From Rhizobiales bacterium UBA3584 (lineage in GTDB: Bacteria > Pseudomonadota > Alphaproteobacteria > Rhizobiales > Devosiaceae), in the NCBI GenBank assembly GCA_002375765.1, contig DFMV01000047.1, positions 62,001 to 126,000 on the forward strand: a stretch of 64,000 bases of DNA. Direction: 5' to 3'. The notes below the pieces were generated by a model. It was not told the origin of the DNA. It saw nothing but the letters and a program-made list of their open reading frames with translations, and did no database searches. Positions 16,821 to 24,973 of this stretch are shown one piece after another; the stretch's first letter is position 1, and each line of letters starts with the position of its first letter. Made by a program: the position numbers and the translations under genes.

Positions 16821-17951
16821 TCAGTCCAGCGTCCGGCGATACCGCATCATGGCGATGGCCGAGATGACGATCAGGAGCGCCACCAGAGCCCAGAGTTCCC
16901 CGGCAACGTCCGAAATATCGCCACCCTTGAGCATGACACCGCGCACCACGCGCAGGAAATGAGTGGTCGGCACGACGTTGCTGAGCACCTGCGCCCAGCC
17001 CGGCATTGCCGCGAAGGGAAACAGAAAGCCCGACAGCAGCACAGACGGCAAAATGGTAAACATCGAAAGCTGCATGGCCTGCATCTGCGAGCGCACCAGT
17101 GCCGATATCAGGAAGCCCAGTGCCAGATTGACGATTATGAACAGGTTGAAGCCGATAAAAAAGGCCCGCCACGCTCCCTCGAACGGCACATCGAACACGG
17201 TGAAGCCGGCGAGCAGGAATACGACGGTTTGCACATACCCGACCAGGACATAGGGCAATATCTTGCCCAGCATGACTTCCATGGGACGGGCCGGTGTGGC
17301 GATCAACATCTCCATGGTGCCACGTTCAGTCTCCTTGACGATGGCAATGGCGGTCATCATGACCAGCGTCATCGAAAGGATGATGGCCAGCAGGCCGGGA
17401 ACGATGTTTGTCGTGGTGCTGCCTTCGGGATTGTAGAGCCTGTGAACCGCGACGCCGAATGGTGCCGGCGCCGGCGCAACTCCGGCCAGCGGCCCCGCGA
17501 ACGTCTCGGTCATCGCGACCTTCACGATGCCGTCCATGGCCCCCACCGCGCCACCGATAGCCGCCGGATCGGAAGCGTCAGCAACCACCAGAAGTTCGGG
17601 CCGTAGTCCCCGGACGACGTCGCGCTCGAAATTGTCTGGAATGACAACAACGAACGACGCACTACCCTCGCGCAGCGCCTGCTCGCCATTCTCGGCCCCG
17701 CTGACAGAACCTTGTATGTCGAAATATTCCGACATCCGCATGCCGGAAATGACAGCGCGCACCAGAGGGCCGTCATCGTTGACCTCGATCAGTGTCGGCA
17801 TATGCCGCGCATCGGAATTGATCACGAAGCCAAACAGCAGCAATTGCATGATCGGCAGCCCGATCATCATGGCAAAGGTGACGCGGTCGCGCCGCATCTG
17901 AATGAACTCCTTGGTCAGAACCGCCAGGAACCGCGCGAGGGAGAAGCTCAT
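16821..17951 (-). CDS. ABC-2 type exporter permease
   Basis: This 376-residue inner-membrane protein has one N-terminal helix (residues 22-42), a large periplasmic domain of about 130 residues, and five to six C-terminal helices, the layout of YhhJ/YbhR-type ABC-2 permeases. The segment ETERGTMEMLIATPARPMEVMLGK near residue 210 is the family signature (core ERGTMEMLIATP). It overlaps the ATPase gene by 4 bases. With the ATPase and adaptor it forms a tripartite exporter. The substrate is unknown; relatives export drugs. Confidence 0.92.
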   Translation of the reverse strand: MSFSLARFLAVLTKEFIQMRRDRVTFAMMIGLPIMQLLLFGFVINSDARHMPTLIEVNDDGPLVRAVISGMRMSEYFDIQGSVSGAENGEQALREGSASFVVVIPDNFERDVVRGLRPELLVVADASDPAAIGGAVGAMDGIVKVAMTETFAGPLAGVAPAPAPFGVAVHRLYNPEGSTTTNIVPGLLAIILSMTLVMMTAIAIVKETERGTMEMLIATPARPMEVMLGKILPYVLVGYVQTVVFLLAGFTVFDVPFEGAWRAFFIGFNLFIIVNLALGFLISALVRSQMQAMQLSMFTILPSVLLSGFLFPFAAMPGWAQVLSNVVPTTHFLRVVRGVMLKGGDISDVAGELWALVALLIVISAIAMMRYRRTLD

Positions 17952-18886
17952 GCCACATCACGGGCAAAATTGTCCCGCGCTCCCGCCATCAGATAGATAA
18001 AGGCCTCCTCGAGTTCGGACGTTTTTTCCACCCACTCGTGGGTGCCCCGTTTGCGGTAGGCATCGATCACCGCCTCGAGCCTGGGCCGATCGGTGCTCGA
18101 CACGTGCAGGACCGAACCGAAGCGCGCCACCTGCTCTACGGCATCCTCCCTTTTCAGTTCGTCTTCCAAAGCGGTGATGTCGGGTCCCGAGACCCTGTAG
18201 GTGACAAGTCCGATCATCGAGGGAATATCAGCCGCCCGGCCATCGATCAGCTTCTTGCCATAGGCGATATAGGTGATGAAATCGCACTGGATGGCCTCGT
18301 CCATGTAGTGGGTCGAGACCAGAACGGTAACGCCCCTGGCAGAAAGCCGGCGGATCTCGTCCCAGAAATCCCGCCGCGCCTTGGGATCCACACCGGCGGT
18401 CGGCTCATCGAGCAGCAGCAGTAAGGGATTGTGCAGCAGGCATGCGGTCAGAGCCAGCCGCTGTTTCCAACCGCCCGACAACGAGCCGGCAAGCTGATTT
18501 TGCCGGTCGGCAAGACCGAGATCGCTTAGCGCCGCCTCGACCCGTTGCCGGCGCCGGTCCAGCCCATACATGCGCGCCACGAAGTCCAGATTCTCGCGGA
18601 TCGAGAGATCCTCATAATACGAGAACTTCTGCGTCATGTAGCCGACTTCCTGCTTGATGCGGCCCGCTTGTCTGCGCACGTCGAAGCCCAGGCATGTGCC
18701 CTCGCCCTCATCGGGCGTCAACAGGCCGCAAAGCATGCGGATGGTGGTCGTCTTGCCCGAACCATTGGGCCCGAGAAAGCCATAAATGGCGCCGCGCGGC
18801 ACCACGATATCGAAATGATCGACAACGCGTTTCTCGCCGAACGATTTGGTCAGCCCGCGAACGTCTATGACCGGTTCGTCACTCAT
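17948..18886 (-). CDS. ABC exporter ATP-binding protein
   Basis: This 312-residue ATPase has Walker A GPNGSGKTTT, signature SLSGGWKQRLAL, Walker B LLLLLDEPTAGVD and the switch histidine in VLVSTHYMDEA. The D-loop and about 80 extra C-terminal residues match drug-export type ATPases (CcmA-like). It overlaps the adaptor gene upstream and the permease gene downstream by 4 bases each, so translation is probably coupled. It powers the ABC-2 permease at 16821-17951. Confidence 0.94.
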   Translation of the reverse strand: MSDEPVIDVRGLTKSFGEKRVVDHFDIVVPRGAIYGFLGPNGSGKTTTIRMLCGLLTPDEGEGTCLGFDVRRQAGRIKQEVGYMTQKFSYYEDLSIRENLDFVARMYGLDRRRQRVEAALSDLGLADRQNQLAGSLSGGWKQRLALTACLLHNPLLLLLDEPTAGVDPKARRDFWDEIRRLSARGVTVLVSTHYMDEAIQCDFITYIAYGKKLIDGRAADIPSMIGLVTYRVSGPDITALEDELKREDAVEQVARFGSVLHVSSTDRPRLEAVIDAYRKRGTHEWVEKTSELEEAFIYLMAGARDNFARDVA

Positions 18887-19827
18887 TTCGAAACCGTGAC
18901 AGGCTGGCCCGGATGCAACTCCGACCCCTCGTCCAACACGGCCTCAACCAGAAAGGTAAGCCGGTCGCGCTCCTCGCGGCTATAGATAACCGGAGGCGTG
19001 AATTGGGGGTCCGGAGAGAAGTAGCCCACGGTTGCGGTGAGCCCGTCCGGGCATCGGTCGCAGCTTATGGACACCGCGTCACCCAGCGCCAAACCCGCCC
19101 GATCCGCCTGCGAGAGATAGAATTTGACCTTGAGCGCGTCGTCGGGGAGCAGCGCCACCGCCGGCATGCCAGTGCCCACGAACTCTCCGGCGCTGAAATA
19201 GACACGCGCCGCGAGACCGTCCACGGGAGCAGAGACGACACGCTCGTCAAGCGCCAGTTGCGCCTGCTCGGCATTGGCCCGCGCGGCCGCGAGCGACGCT
19301 TCGGCTGCGATGCGTTGTGGATTGCGGGCCGGCAGTTCGGCAACCCGCAATTGGGCTTCGAGTTCGTCCACCTGCGCCTGAGCGCGCTCCAGATCGGCAT
19401 TGGCCTGATCGGCCTGCGCCTGGGGAGCCAGGCCACGCTCCAGCAAGGCCCCGGTGCGCTCGGCCTGCAGGCGGGTCAATTCGAGATCCGCCCGTGCTCT
19501 GGCAAGGCTCGCCCTGATAACGTCGAGTTCGGCGTCGCGGCTGCCCGTCGAAAGATTATCAACATTGGCTTGCGCCGCCGCGACCTGGGCCAGCGCCGCA
19601 TCGAGCGCGGCTCGCTGCTGGCCATCGTTCAGAGCAAACATCACGTCCCCCGCCTCGATGGGTTCGCCCTCACGTGCCGCAATCGTCGTAATGGTGCCGC
19701 CCCCCGGGGCAGCGAGATAGACATAATTGGCTTCGACATAACCGTTCCAGGCCGGTGGCTCGGACACTCCGAACCCCGGAACGACCATGGCGATCAACCC
19801 GAACAACCAGGACATGAACTCATCCAT
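18883..19827 (-). CDS. HlyD family periplasmic adaptor subunit
   Basis: This 314-residue membrane fusion protein has an N-terminal signal anchor (residues 5-20), a split lipoyl domain (GYVEANYVYLAAPGGGTI and VVSAPVDGLAARVYFSAGE) and a long alpha-helical hairpin rich in Ala, Gln and Glu at residues 75-185. This is the layout of YhiI/YbhG adaptors that link ABC-2 exporters to an outer-membrane channel. ATG 19827 has GGAG 8 bases upstream and lies 4 bases past the TetR stop, so it is co-transcribed with the repressor gene. Confidence 0.92.
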   Translation of the reverse strand: MDEFMSWLFGLIAMVVPGFGVSEPPAWNGYVEANYVYLAAPGGGTITTIAAREGEPIEAGDVMFALNDGQQRAALDAALAQVAAAQANVDNLSTGSRDAELDVIRASLARARADLELTRLQAERTGALLERGLAPQAQADQANADLERAQAQVDELEAQLRVAELPARNPQRIAAEASLAAARANAEQAQLALDERVVSAPVDGLAARVYFSAGEFVGTGMPAVALLPDDALKVKFYLSQADRAGLALGDAVSISCDRCPDGLTATVGYFSPDPQFTPPVIYSREERDRLTFLVEAVLDEGSELHPGQPVTVSK

Positions 19828-19831
19828 GGCC

Positions 19832-20488
19832 TCACTCCGCTTTCACCGCATCGGCGCTCAGGCCGTCGAACAGGATGCTAAGGTGATTGTCGATCAGCTT
19901 CTCGATCTCGACCCCGCCCTTGGGCACGACGCCGAACACCTCGGCAAGCACCACATGAAGAACCAGCGGCCCCACAATGGACCGGACAGTCAGTTCCGGG
20001 TCGACCGGACGCATATATCCTTCAGCAATGCCGCGCTCGATGAGCGACACGACCACCGGGATCACATGATCGAGAACTTCCCGCCGATACATCTCCGCCA
20101 GATGAGGAAAGCTCACCACCTCGCGCAGAACGACCTTGGGGATGGCCCGAACCTCCGGGTCTGAGAATCGGCTGCCCAGCATTCTGATCGCGCTTGCAAG
20201 AATGATCCTCGGATCGCCTTCGAGATTTCCGAACTTCTCTATCGCACTCTCGGCGATGGGCAGGATGCCCCGGCGAACGAGCCCTTCCAAGACCGCGTCC
20301 TTGGATGGAAAATAGAGATAAACGGTTCCCTTGCTCACCCCCGCGCGCGCCGCGATGTCTTCAACCCGCGTTGCGGCAAACCCCTTTTCCACAAACAGCG
20401 CCAGCGCGGCATCCAGAACCTCGTCGGGCCGGGCTTCTGACCGTCTGCGAAATTTCGGACCGCGTCGCCTGACACCTTCGCTCGCCAT
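19832..20488 (-). CDS. TetR family transcriptional repressor of the exporter operon
   Basis: This 218-residue protein has an N-terminal helix-turn-helix at residues 20-66, with the family motif FVEKGFAATRVEDIAARAGVSKGTVYLYFPSKD (core GVSKGTVYLYF). The C-terminal ligand domain belongs to the group often found with HlyD-ABC drug exporters. It is the first gene of the four-gene operon 20488 to 16821, and a perfect palindrome lies 34 bases upstream at 20522-20543, indicating autoregulation and drug-inducible control. The inducer is not known. Confidence 0.93.
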   Translation of the reverse strand: MASEGVRRRGPKFRRRSEARPDEVLDAALALFVEKGFAATRVEDIAARAGVSKGTVYLYFPSKDAVLEGLVRRGILPIAESAIEKFGNLEGDPRIILASAIRMLGSRFSDPEVRAIPKVVLREVVSFPHLAEMYRREVLDHVIPVVVSLIERGIAEGYMRPVDPELTVRSIVGPLVLHVVLAEVFGVVPKGGVEIEKLIDNHLSILFDGLSADAVKAE

Positions 20489-20521
20489 CGCCTACTCCTT
20501 TGCGCCACCGCACTTTCAATT

Positions 20522-20543
20522 AATAACTGACCAGCCAGTTATT
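20522..20543. promoter_or_regulatory. Palindromic operator of the TetR-exporter operon
   Basis: AATAACTG (20522-20529) and CAGTTATT (20536-20543) are perfect inverted repeats separated by ACCAGC. The site lies just upstream of the TetR start at 20488. Its size and symmetry fit a TetR dimer site. The link to this TetR is inferred from position. Confidence 0.7.
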
Positions 20544-20632
20544 TGCAAGACAATAGACGAGCACCCAACCTTTCGCCACTATTCACCGCCCTCAAAAAAA
20601 ACCCATGCGCCCGGCTTCAAATAATTTTTTGA

Positions 20633-20657
20633 GGAACCTCGGCCCCTCGGCAGCGTT
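20633..20657 (+). promoter_or_regulatory. EcfG-type promoter motif before the small membrane protein
   Basis: GGAAC (20633-20637), a 16-base spacer and CGTT (20654-20657) match the EcfG consensus exactly. The -10 element is 26 bases before the start codon at 20684, ideal spacing for a short leader. This suggests that the small membrane protein belongs to the general stress response. Confidence 0.65.
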
Positions 20658-20683
20658 GAGTAAGACGCGCAAAGGAGGCGAAT

Positions 20684-20980
20684 ATGACCGATCCGCAAAA
20701 TGGGCCGGCACGCGGAGCACCCGCACGCAATCTCGCCACAGGCGTTCTGGGCATTCTTGCCGTTCTGGCCTTGCTCTATGTAGGGTTTCTGGTGTTTTTC
20801 ACCGCCGAAGAACCTGAACGCACAGCCAATCCCGCCGATATCGGTGATTCTGAAGTTACCAGCGAAGGCGTAGCCGTGCCCGACGGGGGCGAATTGACCA
20901 GCGAGCCCACTCAGGCCGCTCCGGATTCGCCGGCTCGCACCCTGGACAACGTCGATCCATCAGGTGCCGCCGACCAATAA
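20684..20980 (+). CDS. Small single-pass membrane protein, putative stress gene
   Basis: This is a 98-residue protein of unknown function. Residues 1-16 are polar, 17-40 form one strong membrane helix (TGVLGILAVLALLYVGFLVFF), and the remaining 58 residues are acidic, Pro/Ser/Thr-rich and probably disordered, facing the periplasm or cytoplasm. AAGGAGG lies 8 bases before the ATG. An EcfG-type promoter motif is directly upstream. I do not recognise a family. Confidence 0.8.
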   Translation: MTDPQNGPARGAPARNLATGVLGILAVLALLYVGFLVFFTAEEPERTANPADIGDSEVTSEGVAVPDGGELTSEPTQAAPDSPARTLDNVDPSGAADQ

Positions 20981-21067
20981 GCCGCAGGGCTCTTTTAACC
21001 TCTGCTGGTGCACACCAGATAACCGGCTTGGCCCGCCATGCGCGCGGGCGCAATGGAGTTCACCAGA

Positions 21068-21550
21068 TTGAGCGTCGCCTTTACCAAGGAAGAAAGTGCA
21101 GAAACGGCATCGGAAACCCTGTTGCCCGATCGCCCCATTTCGCCCGAGGCCAATCTTGTGACCGAGGCGGGGCTCAAAGCCCTCCGCGACCAGTTAGACG
21201 CCGCCCGTAAGGCCTATGAAACCGCAAGCGCCATAGAAGACGTCAACGATCGGCGCCGCGAAGCGGCAGGCCCTTTGCGCGACCTGCGCTATTTCACCCA
21301 GCGTGTGCGAACCGCCCAGGTCATCCCGCCCCCAGCGCAAGCCGATACCGTCGCATTCGGAAGCACGGTCACCTTTAGTCGCGAGGATGGAAGGGTACAG
21401 AAATACCGCATAGTGGGAGAGGACGAAGCTGATCCCAAATCAGGATCGATCTCCTACGTTTCCCCCCTCGCCCGCGCCCTCATGGGCAAAACCGCGGGCG
21501 ACGTCGCAAATCTGGGCGACAAGGAAATCGATATCATCGACATATCTTAG
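21068..21550 (+). CDS. GreA/GreB-like transcription elongation factor
   Basis: This roughly 160-residue protein has a shortened GreA/GreB arrangement. The Asp/Pro-rich N terminus (LPDRPISPEANLVTEAGLKALRDQL) leads into a coiled-coil segment, followed by the FKBP-like Gre C-terminal domain (TVAFGSTVTF, then ISYVSPLARALMGKTAGD). Gre factors rescue backtracked RNA polymerase, but alphaproteobacterial members of this subgroup are poorly studied. The TTG at 21068 is preferred because GGAG lies 9 bases upstream and it gives MSVAFTKEE; ATG codons at 21053 and 21038 lack ribosome-binding sites. Confidence 0.85.
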   Translation: MSVAFTKEESAETASETLLPDRPISPEANLVTEAGLKALRDQLDAARKAYETASAIEDVNDRRREAAGPLRDLRYFTQRVRTAQVIPPPAQADTVAFGSTVTFSREDGRVQKYRIVGEDEADPKSGSISYVSPLARALMGKTAGDVANLGDKEIDIIDIS

Positions 21551-21637
21551 GCTGCGGCATCCCAAAGGAAGGCCGAACCGCAGGCCCTCGCTAGCGAATA
21601 TGGCCGTTTGCGGACCACGATCAACCGGTTACACAAC

Positions 21638-21970
21638 CTACGCCAGATACCGAAACCACTTGCGCTCCAGCGCCGTAGTCAGGTCGATGCCGTTCTGCTT
21701 GGCAAAGATCAGCAGCATCGCCAGGACGTCGGCGGCCTCATCCTCGAGCGCTTCGCGCAGCCCATCTTCCGACTCGCCTTCGCGGCGCCCCCGGCCGGTC
21801 GCCTTCAGAAACGCTGCCACCAGCTCGCCGGTTTCCTCGCTGAGTTTCAGCGCCGCCCAGTCGCGATCCCGGTCGATATCACAGCGCGTGGCATAAGTGT
21901 CCGACACCTTCCCCACCGCCCGCGTCAAAGCCGCCAGTTGCGCCCGCGCCGCATCCTTATCCGGTCTCAA
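21638..21970 (-). CDS. MazG-like nucleotide pyrophosphohydrolase
   Basis: This 110-residue all-helical protein has the MazG/dUTPase-superfamily metal site: KLSEETGELVAAFLK, carrying the ExxE pair, and ALEDEAADVLAMLLIFA, carrying ExxD. Such enzymes hydrolyse nucleoside triphosphates to monophosphates and clean the nucleotide pool. The start is a TTG at 21970 that overlaps the TGA stop of the upstream DUF4424 gene in TTGA, with GGAGGG 7 bases before it. Position downstream of thyA suggests a role in pyrimidine nucleotide balance, which is an inference. Confidence 0.85.
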   Translation of the reverse strand: MRPDKDAARAQLAALTRAVGKVSDTYATRCDIDRDRDWAALKLSEETGELVAAFLKATGRGRREGESEDGLREALEDEAADVLAMLLIFAKQNGIDLTTALERKWFRYLA

Positions 21971-22950
21971 TAGTCGTCCCTCCGCACCACGAACAGCACC
22001 TCGATATCCTGCCAGGGATAGAAATCTTCCTGCACCATCTCGAAGGTCGTCGGCCCGGTCTTGGTGACCCCCTCGCCGCAGAACGAGACGAAATTGTCCA
22101 CGCTGCCCTTGTCCACGGTCAGCCGGAATGTACCGATGGAATGGGCCCAATTGGCACCCGAAGACAGGATGTAGGTGAGCCACGCCTCGGTAAACGGGGC
22201 CGACCACGGCTCGTCGGGGCTGGTCAGCGTGCGCTCGACGGCCGCCACCAAATTGTCCTCGAGACAATATTTTTCCTCGTACTCAGCCCGCTGGCCATAT
22301 TCGGTATCGATGAAGGTCGCAGCCACTGTGCCGCCCAGTCCGGGCGTATAGCGGTGATGCACTTCCACGATCTCGCCCGCAGGAAACACAGCGTCCCACA
22401 GATAGGCCGATTTCAACGTCCATGCGGGCGAATAAAACCCGCTGTCGTCATAAGGATGCGGCCCCAGAGCGCCGATGCTCACCAGAACCTGCCGGTCCGC
22501 CTCGGGCAACGCGTTGATAGCGTCCTCGGTGGACAAAAGATGCGGTGCCAGCGGCACACCGAGCTTCTGCAACTCCTTGGTGCGATCCACTCCCAGCGCG
22601 AAAGCCGATTGATACAATTCCGCTTCGACAGGCTGACCGTCAAAAGTGGTCGAAAAGCCGAAAAAATTCTCCGGGTCATCAGTCGGAAACCCCGCCATTT
22701 CATAGGGCGAGCTCTCGATGTCCGGCATCGGAAACGCGATCAGGACATGCTGGTCGGTGTCCGTCAGGTTCTCGAACTCGTAGGTAACCCGAACCTCGTC
22801 CATGGAAAGATAGAGGTCTTCGCTGAGCATGCGCACATTCTCGTTTTGCGCAAATTGCAGCCCGCCGACCCCGATGGTCGCCGTGGTATCATTGCCATGG
22901 GCCGGGAGCGCCAGCCCCAAAGCCACTGCTCCGATCGCCCATGCCTTCAT
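21967..22950 (-). CDS. DUF4424 family exported protein
   Basis: This 327-residue protein has a signal peptide (residues 1-19, [19 protein letters not shown]). The mature part, beginning [14 protein letters not shown] and including [19 protein letters not shown], is characteristic of DUF4424, a predicted beta-rich periplasmic family of unknown function. It contains a WxxxFP segment and a [16 protein letters not shown] end. It overlaps thyA by 4 bases upstream and the MazG-like gene by 3 bases downstream, so all three form one operon. Confidence 0.88.
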   Translation of the reverse strand: MKAWAIGAVALGLALPAHGNDTTATIGVGGLQFAQNENVRMLSEDLYLSMDEVRVTYEFENLTDTDQHVLIAFPMPDIESSPYEMAGFPTDDPENFFGFSTTFDGQPVEAELYQSAFALGVDRTKELQKLGVPLAPHLLSTEDAINALPEADRQVLVSIGALGPHPYDDSGFYSPAWTLKSAYLWDAVFPAGEIVEVHHRYTPGLGGTVAATFIDTEYGQRAEYEEKYCLEDNLVAAVERTLTSPDEPWSAPFTEAWLTYILSSGANWAHSIGTFRLTVDKGSVDNFVSFCGEGVTKTGPTTFEMVQEDFYPWQDIEVLFVVRRDDY

Positions 22951-23741
22951 ACCGCCACCTGTGCCTTGATATGCGGATCGGGGTCGTACCCGACGATCTC
23001 GAAATCCTCGAATTCGAAGTCGAAAATTGAGTCGCGCTTGTTGACGATCTCCAGGCTCGGCAACGGCTTCGGCGAGCGTCCCAACTGTGTCTGGGTCTGC
23101 TCGAAATGGTTATGATAGATGTGCGCATCCCCGAAGGTGTGCACGAAATCGCCCACCCCGAGCCCGGTCACCTCAGCCATCATATGGGTTAGCAGCGCAT
23201 AAGACGCGATGTTGAACGGCACACCCAGAAAGATGTCCGCCGAGCGCTGATAAAGCTGGCACGAGAGCTTGCCGTCGGCGACGTAGAACTGGAACAGGCA
23301 GTGGCAGGGCGGCAGCGCCATGTCGTCCACTTCCGCCGGATTCCAGGCTGAAACGATATGACGGCGTGAATCTGGCTTGGTCTTGATCTGCTCGACCAAA
23401 TTGGCAATCTGGTCGATATGGCGTCCGTCCGGTGCCGGCCAGCTGCGCCACTGACTGCCATATACCGGTCCCAGATCGCCGTTCTCGTCGGCCCATTCGT
23501 CCCAGATCTTGACCCCGCGCTCCTGCAGCCAGCGCACATTGGTGTCCCCGCGCAGGAACCACAAAAGCTCATAGACGATAGAGCGGATATGGAGTTTTTT
23601 CGTCGTCAGCAGCGGAAATCCCTCATTGAGGTCGAACCGCATCTGATAGCCGAAAATCGAACGGGTGCCCGTCCCGGTCCTGTCGGCCCGGTCCACCCCG
23701 TTTTCCATCACATGGCGCAAAAGATCGAGATATTGCTTCAT
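22947..23741 (-). CDS. thyA: Thymidylate synthase
   Basis: ThyA methylates dUMP to dTMP using methylenetetrahydrofolate and releases dihydrofolate, which FolA recycles. The 264 residues equal the E. coli enzyme in length. Diagnostic parts are [19 protein letters not shown], the catalytic cysteine in [32 protein letters not shown] and the HIYHNHFEQ motif. It is the first gene of a thyA-DUF4424-MazG operon. The folA gene usually found next to it in alphaproteobacteria is about 6.8 kb away. It is divergent from ssrA. Confidence 0.97.
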   Translation of the reverse strand: MKQYLDLLRHVMENGVDRADRTGTGTRSIFGYQMRFDLNEGFPLLTTKKLHIRSIVYELLWFLRGDTNVRWLQERGVKIWDEWADENGDLGPVYGSQWRSWPAPDGRHIDQIANLVEQIKTKPDSRRHIVSAWNPAEVDDMALPPCHCLFQFYVADGKLSCQLYQRSADIFLGVPFNIASYALLTHMMAEVTGLGVGDFVHTFGDAHIYHNHFEQTQTQLGRSPKPLPSLEIVNKRDSIFDFEFEDFEIVGYDPDPHIKAQVAV

Positions 23742-23857
23742 TGTGCGACGATGCTAGCGCGATTCGCGGTCGCACCGACCTACACATCGTTTGCGGCACA
23801 AGTTTTTGCACCCTTTGTTGCTGCCCCCTTTTCATCGGGGCCCATGGTCCTTATATT

Positions 23858-24195
23858 GAGCGTGCCGACAACGGCTATGGCGATAAATTGCCATCGTAAT
23901 AAACCCATCGGACCCGGGGGCAGTACCCGGCGCCTCCACCAAAAACCCTCTGCTTACAGAGGCTTATGGGGGCGAAACAGGATCGACGAGGGCGTAAAGG
24001 GTGTGTTTTCGCTCGGCATGGTACCACCGTTATCGGACTAAAACTTATAGTTGCTAATGACAACAATAAGGCTCCGGTCGCTCTCGCCGCGTAAGCGGTG
24101 CGAGAACTGGGAATTGAAGTCCTACGCTCCTAGCCGGGCATAGGCGGGGTCCGCAGGCACCTGGCAACAGAAGCCTGCATTTCTCTTTCGCTTGA
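23858..24195 (+). ncRNA. ssrA: Two-piece (circularly permuted) tmRNA
   Basis: tmRNA rescues stalled ribosomes and adds a degradation tag. The gene has the alphaproteobacterial permuted order. The acceptor piece comes first (about 23860-23941), ending GCGCCTCCACCA. A processed spacer follows (23942-23967) with a CCTCTG/CAGAGG hairpin. The coding piece begins GGGGGCGAAACAGG at 23968. GGGGGCG pairs with CGCCTCC to make the acceptor stem, and CCGTTATCGG in the coding piece pairs with CCGACAACGG in the acceptor piece (9 of 10). The tag frame 24053-24094 encodes ANDNNKAPVALAA. The outer ends are approximate. Confidence 0.93.
24053..24094 (+). other. ssrA: tmRNA tag-peptide reading frame
   Basis: Starting from the resume codon GCT, the frame reads ANDNNKAPVALAA then TAA; a leading alanine is added from the charged tmRNA. 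The AND start is the SspB-binding part in alphaproteobacteria, and the LAA end is the ClpX degradation signal. Confidence 0.92.
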
Positions 24196-24256
24196 AACCC
24201 GGCGCAAATTCAGGCTGTTATGAGCCAAATGAGAATCGCTTAGGGAGCCGCCATAA

Positions 24257-24754
24257 ATGGCACAAGACCACATCCGCTACGACATCTTGGCCCAGGAAGC
24301 CCTGCGCGGCGTCGTACGGAAAGTGCTGAGCGAAGTTGCCCGCACCGGCCTGCCCGGCGATCATCACTTCTTCATTTCCTTTGTCACGCAAGCCCCCGGT
24401 GTGCGCCTGAGTCAGAAACTGATCTCGCAATACGACAAGGAAATGACCATCGTCCTCCAGAACCAGTATTGGGACCTGAAAGTCTCCGAAACCGGGTTCG
24501 AGGTCGGCCTGTCATTTGACGGCGTCAACGAAACTCTGCTCATCCCCTTTTCCGCCATCAAGGGCTTTTTCGATCCATCGGTCCAGTTCGGGCTGCAATT
24601 CGAGGTCGCCGAGGCTCAGGCCGGGCCGCGCATTGTCGCCGACCCCGATGATGCCGAAGGCGAAGAGGCCGGGGATGCGGAACAAACCGATGAGCCCGGT
24701 ATTGAAGAAAGCGGCGAAAAAGTCGTCAGCCTCGATTCCTTCCGCAAGAAATAG
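24257..24754 (+). CDS. sspB: SspB-alpha, ClpXP adaptor for ssrA-tagged proteins
   Basis: SspB binds ssrA-tagged proteins and delivers them to the ClpXP protease. The 165-residue protein matches the alphaproteobacterial SspB family (formerly DUF1321). The substrate-binding domain spans residues 1-125 (IRYDILAQEALRGVVRKVL, then HHFFISFVTQAPGVRLS and FDGVNETLLIPFSAIKGFFDPS). A disordered acidic linker follows, ending in VVSLDSFRKK, the short C-terminal ClpX-binding motif. It lies about 60 bases downstream of ssrA on the same strand, linking tag and adaptor. Confidence 0.93.
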   Translation: MAQDHIRYDILAQEALRGVVRKVLSEVARTGLPGDHHFFISFVTQAPGVRLSQKLISQYDKEMTIVLQNQYWDLKVSETGFEVGLSFDGVNETLLIPFSAIKGFFDPSVQFGLQFEVAEAQAGPRIVADPDDAEGEEAGDAEQTDEPGIEESGEKVVSLDSFRKK

Positions 24755-24760
24755 CCCACA

Positions 24761-24973
24761 GTGCGCAAGCGCTCGCTGACTATAGCCGGCCACCGCACCT
24801 CTATCGCGCTTGAGCCGCAGTTCTGGGATGCGCTTGAGTCCATTGCCCAGACACGTGACGTTTCGCTCCCCCATCTGATTGCAGAAATCGATGAAACGCG
24901 CGAGGACCCGAACCTGTCCTCTGCTATCCGCGTCTTTGTTCTGGCCTGGTACCGTTCGGCCTCAGGGCGATAG
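24761..24973 (+). CDS. Ribbon-helix-helix domain protein
   Basis: This 70-residue protein begins at a GTG and has the ribbon-helix-helix pattern of the RHH_4 family: KRSLTIAGHRTSIALEPQFWDALESIA, then LPHLIAEID and LSSAIRVFVLAWYR. The N-terminal strand inserts into the DNA major groove in related dimeric repressors. It starts 6 bases after sspB and is probably co-transcribed with it. Its 3' end overlaps the convergent AsmA gene by 12 bases. Its target is unknown. Confidence 0.82.
   Translation: MRKRSLTIAGHRTSIALEPQFWDALESIAQTRDVSLPHLIAEIDETREDPNLSSAIRVFVLAWYRSASGR

Noticed and set aside
23861-23941. tRNA-like sequence ending in CCACCA
   Set aside because: It is the acceptor piece of the permuted tmRNA, not a separate tRNA; no anticodon arm is present.
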